Shown: one piece after another, positions 59,404 to 64,000 of the stretch
How the letters are laid out: each line of letters opens with the position of its first letter
How positions within the stretch are numbered: position 1 is the stretch's first letter
NCBI RefSeq assembly: GCF_021249405.1
Contig: NZ_CP089593.1
Coordinates: forward strand, 744,001-808,000
Reading direction: 5' to 3'
Length of the DNA: 64,000 nucleotides
Origin: Halobacterium zhouii
GTDB taxonomy: Archaea > Halobacteriota > Halobacteria > Halobacteriales > Halobacteriaceae
Notes under the pieces: model-generated
What the model saw: the letters and a program-made list of their open reading frames with translations, nothing else
Database searches by the model: none
What the model was told of the DNA's origin: nothing
Program-made: the position numbers and the translations under genes

Positions 59404-61479
59404 ATGGTAGGTGCATTCGACTTCGCGCCCGCGATTCCGCTGCTGCCGTTCGCGTCGTTCCTGATCGCGTTGCTCGTGGGCTACTTCGCCCCGCGCACGC
59501 TGCCCAAGGGCGGTGCGATTCCTGGCATCCTCGCGACCGCGGGTTCACTTGTGCTGTCGCTGTGGCTGTTCGTCACAGTGAGTGGTGGATCGTACTACGC
59601 CGAGTCGCTGTACACGTGGGTCGCCACGGAGACGTTTAGTCTGCACTTCGGTATCCTCGTGGACCCGCTGTCCGCGATGATGCTGGTCATCGTCTCCCTG
59701 GTCGCCACCCTCGTGCACGTCTTCAGTCTCGGCTACATGAACGACGAGGGCGAGACGGGCCTCCCCCGGTACTACGCCGGCCTCGGCCTGTTCACGTTCT
59801 CGATGCTGGCGTTCGTCGTCGCGGACAACCTCCTGATGGCGTTCATGTTCTTCGAACTGGTGGGACTCTGTTCCTACCTGCTCATCGGGTTCTGGTTCCG
59901 CGAACCCGGCCCGCCGAGCGCCGCGAAGAAGGCGTTCCTCGTCACGCGCTTCGGGGACTACTTCTTCCTCATCGGCGTCGTCGGCGTGCTCGCGACGTTC
60001 GGCACGTCGCGGTTCGTCGCCGCCAGCGAGGGCGTCCATAGCTTCCCGCACATGGCGGAGCAAGCCCTCGCCGCAGCTGGCGGTGAGGGGTCGATGCCCG
60101 AGCACGTCGGGCACTTCCTCGACGTGGTCGGCATGAGCCCCGAGACGTGGTTCGCGGTTCTCGGCCTGCTCGTGCTCGGCGGCGTCATCGGGAAGTCCGC
60201 GCAGTTCCCGCTGCACACGTGGCTGCCGGACGCGATGGAAGGCCCGACGCCCGTCTCCGCGCTCATCCACGCAGCGACGATGGTCGCAGCCGGTGTGTAC
60301 CTCGTCGCGCGCATGTACGGCTTCTACGCGCTGCTCCCGACCGTGCTCGCGCTCATCGCGCTGGTCGGCGGGTTCACCGCGCTGTTCGCCGCGTCGATGG
60401 GCGTCGTGAAGGACGAACTCAAGCAGGTGCTCGCGTACTCCACCATCTCCCAGTACGGCTACATGATGCTCGGGCTGGGCGCGGGCGGCTACGTCGCCGC
60501 GACCTTCCACCTGATGACCCACGCGTTCTTCAAGGCGCTGCTGTTCCTGGGCGCCGGGTCGGTCATCATCGCGATGCACCACAACGAGGACATGTGGGAC
60601 ATGGGCGGCCTCAAAGAGAAGATGCCCGTGACCTACTACACGTTCCTCTCGGGCAGTCTCGCGCTCGCCGGCATCGTGCCGTTCGCGGGCTTCTGGTCGA
60701 AAGACGAGATCCTCTACGAGGCGCTCATCTACGGCGCCGGCGAGAGCCCGATTCTCCTCGCCGCGTACGCGATGGGCCTGCTCGCGGTGTTCTTCACCGG
60801 GTTCTACACGTTCCGGATGGTGTTCCTGACCTTCCACGGCGAACCCCGTTCGGACACCGCACGAGACCCGCACGGCGTCGGCTGGAACGTGAAACTCCCG
60901 CTGGTCGTGCTCGGCGTGCTCGCGGCCACGGTCGGTCTCGTGAACATGACGCCCGTCGCGGAGTTCACGGGCGCACACATCGAGTTCCTCCACGAGTGGC
61001 TGGTGATTCCGGAGTCGAGTAACTTCGCGGCGCTCGGCTACGACCACTACCACCACCTGCTCACGGAGTTCGCCGGCTACGGCGCCGCGGACATCGCGCC
61101 GTACCTGCCAGCGGTCGTCTCGCTCGCGCTCGCGCTCGCCGGCGCGGGCCTCGCGTGGACGCTGTACAACACGCCCGACCCCGAGGAGCACACCGAGCGC
61201 CTCGGTGGCGTCAAGACCGTACTGTACAACAACTACTACCAGGACGAATACCAGGTGTGGCTCGCCAGCGGACTCACGTACCCGCTCGCGCGCGTCGCCG
61301 ACGTGTTCGACCAGGCCATCGTCGACGGCGTCGTGAACGGCATCAGCAGTCTGAGTCTGTTCGCGGGCAGTCGCATGAAGCGGATCCAGAGCGGCGTCGT
61401 GACGAACTACGCCGCGCTGCTCACGTTCGGACTGGTCGCGCTCCTGGTGGCCTTCGGCCTCCTCGGGGGGTGGTTCTGA
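59404..61479 (+). CDS. nuoL: NADH-quinone oxidoreductase subunit L
   Basis: A 691-residue antiporter-like proton pump with about 15 helices. The conserved lysines and glutamate are in FMFFELVGLCSYLLIGFW, KSAQFPLHTWLPDAMEGPTP and KDELKQVLAYSTISQYGYM. It is the distal pump, with a lateral helix towards the C-terminus. It abuts nuoM. Confidence 0.94.
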   Translation: MVGAFDFAPAIPLLPFASFLIALLVGYFAPRTLPKGGAIPGILATAGSLVLSLWLFVTVSGGSYYAESLYTWVATETFSLHFGILVDPLSAMMLVIVSLVATLVHVFSLGYMNDEGETGLPRYYAGLGLFTFSMLAFVVADNLLMAFMFFELVGLCSYLLIGFWFREPGPPSAAKKAFLVTRFGDYFFLIGVVGVLATFGTSRFVAASEGVHSFPHMAEQALAAAGGEGSMPEHVGHFLDVVGMSPETWFAVLGLLVLGGVIGKSAQFPLHTWLPDAMEGPTPVSALIHAATMVAAGVYLVARMYGFYALLPTVLALIALVGGFTALFAASMGVVKDELKQVLAYSTISQYGYMMLGLGAGGYVAATFHLMTHAFFKALLFLGAGSVIIAMHHNEDMWDMGGLKEKMPVTYYTFLSGSLALAGIVPFAGFWSKDEILYEALIYGAGESPILLAAYAMGLLAVFFTGFYTFRMVFLTFHGEPRSDTARDPHGVGWNVKLPLVVLGVLAATVGLVNMTPVAEFTGAHIEFLHEWLVIPESSNFAALGYDHYHHLLTEFAGYGAADIAPYLPAVVSLALALAGAGLAWTLYNTPDPEEHTERLGGVKTVLYNNYYQDEYQVWLASGLTYPLARVADVFDQAIVDGVVNGISSLSLFAGSRMKRIQSGVVTNYAALLTFGLVALLVAFGLLGGWF

Positions 61480-63033
61480 ATGATCATCGAGATACTCATC
61501 GCTGTCACGCTGCTCTCGGCTGTCGGCGTCATGCTCGCCCCCGACAGGGTCGCGGGCAAACTGGCGTTCGGGCTGAGCCTGCTCCCCATCGTCGGGAGCC
61601 TCTGGATGTACGCACAGTTCGACGCGACCGGCAACGCCCTCGTTCAGGGCGGGAGCCTCGCGTTCGAGACGACCGCGAAGTGGATCACGGTCGGCCCGTA
61701 CACGCTCAACTGGCACGTCGGCCTGGACGGCATCAGCATGCCGCTGGTGGCGCTCACGACGATCCTCACGTCCCTCGCCATCCTGAGCGCGTGGACGCCA
61801 ATCGACGAACGGCAGAGCCAGTTCTACGGCCTCATGCTGTTTATGGAGGCGAGCCTGCTCGGCGTGTTCACCGCGCTGGACTTCTTCCTCTGGTTCGTCT
61901 TCTGGGAGTTCGTGCTGGTGCCGATGTACTTCCTCATCGGAATCTGGGGCGGCCCGCGCCGGAAGTACGCCGCTATCAAGTTCTTCGTCTACACGAACGT
62001 CGCCTCGCTGGTGATGTTCATCGGGTTCGCGGCGCTCGTGTTCGCGCTCCCGGTGACGACGTGGGACCTGCCGACCATCGCGGCAGCGCTCCAGGCGGGT
62101 GAGTTCCAGACGACCTACGGCCTCGGCGAAAACGGCCTGAAGACGCTGGCGTTCCTTGCCATGTTCCTCGGGTTCGCGGTGAAGGTGCCGACGGTGCCAC
62201 TTCACACCTGGCTGCCGGACGCCCACGTCGAGGCGCCGACGCCGGCGTCCGTGATGCTGGCGGGCGTCCTCCTGAAGATGGGGACGTACGCACTGCTGCG
62301 GTTCAACTTCACGATGCTCTCGGGCGTCGCCCAGGACCTCGCGGTGCCCATCGCGATACTCGCGGTGGTGTCGGTCATCTACGGCGCGATGCTCGCGCTC
62401 GCCCAGCAGGACCTCAAGCGCATCGTGGCGTACTCCTCGGTGTCTTCGATGGGGTACGTCCTCCTGGGTCTCGTCGCGTACAACACGTTCGGCCTCGGCG
62501 GCGCGACGTTCCAGATGGTCGCCCACGGCCTCATCTCGGGGCTGATGTTCATGTGCGTCGGCGTCATCTACAACACGGCGCACACGCGCATGGTCGGCGA
62601 CCTCTCGGGCATCGCGGACAAGATGCCCGTCACCGCTGCGGTGTTCGTCGCCGCGGCCTTCGGCTACATGGGCCTGCCGCTGATGGCCGGATTCGCCGGG
62701 GAACTGTTCATCTTCCTCGGTGGGTTCCAGGCGACGTTCGCGTACGCCCAGTTGCTCACGGCGCTCGCGATGTTCGGCATCGTCATCGTCGCGGGCTACC
62801 TGCTGTTCGCGATGCAGCGGGTGCTGTTCGGGCCGTTCAGCGCGGACACGGAGTACGACATCGTGCCGGCGTCGTTCCACGACGTCGCGGCCATCGTCGT
62901 GCTCGTGTTACTCGTCATCCTCCTGGGCACCGTGCCCGAGGTGTTCTGGACCATGATCAAGGACGCAGTCAATCCGGTTGCCGACGTGGCGGCGCAGTCG
63001 ACTGAACTTGTCTCCTTCGGAGGTGGGCTCTGA
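61480..63033 (+). CDS. nuoM: NADH-quinone oxidoreductase subunit M
   Basis: A 517-residue proton-pumping membrane subunit related to NuoL and NuoN. Key stretches are FVFWEFVLVPMYFLIGIWGG, VKVPTVPLHTWLPDAHVEAP and QQDLKRIVAYSSVSSMGYV. Its TGA overlaps the nuoN start by one base (TGATG). Confidence 0.94.
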   Translation: MIIEILIAVTLLSAVGVMLAPDRVAGKLAFGLSLLPIVGSLWMYAQFDATGNALVQGGSLAFETTAKWITVGPYTLNWHVGLDGISMPLVALTTILTSLAILSAWTPIDERQSQFYGLMLFMEASLLGVFTALDFFLWFVFWEFVLVPMYFLIGIWGGPRRKYAAIKFFVYTNVASLVMFIGFAALVFALPVTTWDLPTIAAALQAGEFQTTYGLGENGLKTLAFLAMFLGFAVKVPTVPLHTWLPDAHVEAPTPASVMLAGVLLKMGTYALLRFNFTMLSGVAQDLAVPIAILAVVSVIYGAMLALAQQDLKRIVAYSSVSSMGYVLLGLVAYNTFGLGGATFQMVAHGLISGLMFMCVGVIYNTAHTRMVGDLSGIADKMPVTAAVFVAAAFGYMGLPLMAGFAGELFIFLGGFQATFAYAQLLTALAMFGIVIVAGYLLFAMQRVLFGPFSADTEYDIVPASFHDVAAIVVLVLLVILLGTVPEVFWTMIKDAVNPVADVAAQSTELVSFGGGL

Positions 63034-64000
63034 TGGCGGAACTCCCGCCGCTGACCCCACAGTTGATCCTTGGGCTGACGGCGCTGGTCGTGCTCGGCGT
63101 CGACACTATCGCGCCGAACTCACGTAACAACAGCCTGCTCGCCACTATCAGCGGTATCGGCACCGCGCTCGCCGCCGGCACGGCGGCGTGGTTCCTCGCG
63201 GCGGGCACGGGCAACTACCGGTTCGTGCAGTTCGACGGCGCACTCGTCGTGGACGCGATGAGCCTGTTCTTCGCGTTCATCGTCGGCAGCGTCGCCACGC
63301 TCGTCGTGGTCGCGAGCTACGACTACATCGCCGAGGAGGACTATCTCGGCGAGTACTACACGCTCGTGTTGCTCGCAGCGACCGGGATGAGCCTGATGGC
63401 GTCCGCGAACAGCCTCGTGACGGTGTTCGTGAGCCTCGAACTCGCGAGTTTCCCGTCCTACGGGCTGGTGGCGTTCCTGAAGAAAAACGAGGGCAGCGTC
63501 GAGGCCGGCCTGAAGTACTTCCTCGTCGGCGCGCTGTCCTCCGCAGTGATGGTGTACGGCATCAGTCTGGTGTACGCCGCCACCGGCACGATGCTGCTCG
63601 GTGAGGTCGCGAACGCGGTCGCGGGGACCCAGTTCGCTGGCGTGCTCGGCGTCGGCGTCGTGATGATCGTCGGCGGCGTCGCGTTCAAGACCGCCTCCGT
63701 TCCGTTCCACTTCTGGGCACCGGAGGCCTACGAGGGCGCGCCCGCACCCATCAGCGCGTTCCTCTCCTCGGCGTCGAAGGCCGCCGGATTCGCCATCGCG
63801 TTCCGCGTGTTCGTGACGGCGTTCCCGCTGTCGGCCGTCTCGGCAACGGTGGTCGACTGGTCGCTGGTGTTCGCGGTGCTCGCCGCCGTCACGATGACGC
63901 TCGGCAACTTCGCCGCGGCGACACAGGACCACGTGAAGCGCATGCTCGCGTACTCTTCCATCGGGCACGCGGGCTACGTGCTCATCGGTCTCGCGGCGAT
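63033..64000 (+). CDS. nuoN: NADH-quinone oxidoreductase subunit N, partial
   Basis: The first 322 or so residues of NuoN; the gene runs off the right edge. VSLELASFPSYGLVAFLKKN, FKTASVPFHFWAPEAYEGAP and DHVKRMLAYSSIGHAGYVLI are the antiporter-family signatures. It is the last expected core gene of the operon; what follows is outside the window. Confidence 0.94.
   Translation, partial: MAELPPLTPQLILGLTALVVLGVDTIAPNSRNNSLLATISGIGTALAAGTAAWFLAAGTGNYRFVQFDGALVVDAMSLFFAFIVGSVATLVVVASYDYIAEEDYLGEYYTLVLLAATGMSLMASANSLVTVFVSLELASFPSYGLVAFLKKNEGSVEAGLKYFLVGALSSAVMVYGISLVYAATGTMLLGEVANAVAGTQFAGVLGVGVVMIVGGVAFKTASVPFHFWAPEAYEGAPAPISAFLSSASKAAGFAIAFRVFVTAFPLSAVSATVVDWSLVFAVLAAVTMTLGNFAAATQDHVKRMLAYSSIGHAGYVLIGLAA

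Noticed and set aside
59545..62880. A very long minus-strand open frame opposite nuoL and nuoM
   Set aside because: It is Arg/Glu/His-rich without domain structure and is the expected antisense shadow of G+C-rich, GNC-biased genes; the plus-strand complex I genes are certain.
1..64000. CRISPR arrays and cas genes
   Set aside because: No regularly spaced 25-40 bp direct repeats with unique spacers were seen; the tandem arrays found have no spacers. No Cas protein was recognised; the Cas4-like cysteine pattern belongs to the helicase-fused nuclease.

Overview
ORGANISM. The window comes from a halophilic archaeon (class Halobacteria). The evidence is the strongly acidic proteome, the high G+C core DNA, a halocyanin next to a Rieske/cytochrome b operon, the archaeal nuo order with fused nuoCD and two nuoJ genes but no nuoE, F or G, a phosphomevalonate-decarboxylase-type mevalonate enzyme, a phiH1-repressor-like regulator, an Agl23-like protein and many leaderless starts. 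I cannot name the genus from sequence alone. No rRNA, tRNA or CRISPR array was recognised. LEFT THIRD, about 1-19,600: an accessory defence and mobile region. In order it holds a DGQHR protein, an HNH nuclease and a Cdc6/Orc1-like ATPase behind three TGTA-N3-TACA sites; a frameshifted Dam-type adenine methylase; a restriction-modification module of a 5-methylcytosine methylase, a PD-(D/E)XK nuclease and a MIG-type T/G mismatch glycosylase; a protein of two homing-endonuclease-associated repeats; and an AT-richer block (about 8.4-14.5 kb) with a UvrD helicase fused to an iron-sulfur nuclease, a second cytosine methylase and a SIR2-domain protein. Next come a phiH1-like repressor and a tightly overlapping six-gene operon ending in a tyrosine integrase. 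I infer that the integrase marks the right end of an integrated element that carries the defence genes and runs off the left edge. MIDDLE, about 18,400-27,000: a small acidic ORF, a PH-domain membrane protein, a broken membrane gene, an alpha/beta hydrolase, a DUF1801-type protein and a 1,593-residue surface protein with 23-residue repeats, calcium-binding aspartate repeats, beta modules and a CAP domain. RIGHT, 27,150-64,000: core metabolism. It holds an NDH-2-like flavoprotein, phosphomevalonate decarboxylase and endonuclease III; a respiratory cluster (halocyanin, Rieske protein, split cytochrome b and several small membrane proteins); an NAD-kinase-like protein; an acyl-CoA carboxylase carboxyltransferase; a MaoC hydratase, a CitE-like lyase and glutamate dehydrogenase; aspartate aminotransferase, ribH, agl23, purK and purE; and nuoABCDHIJJKLM plus a partial nuoN. 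The respiratory chain is thus represented by NDH-2, complex I and a bc-type complex with its blue-copper carrier. NON-CODING STRUCTURE. A nested inverted-repeat element of about 250 bp lies at 45,898-46,150. Several unrelated two- or three-copy short tandem repeats (18-29 bp units) and a few odd palindromes lie just 3' of stop codons in the core region.
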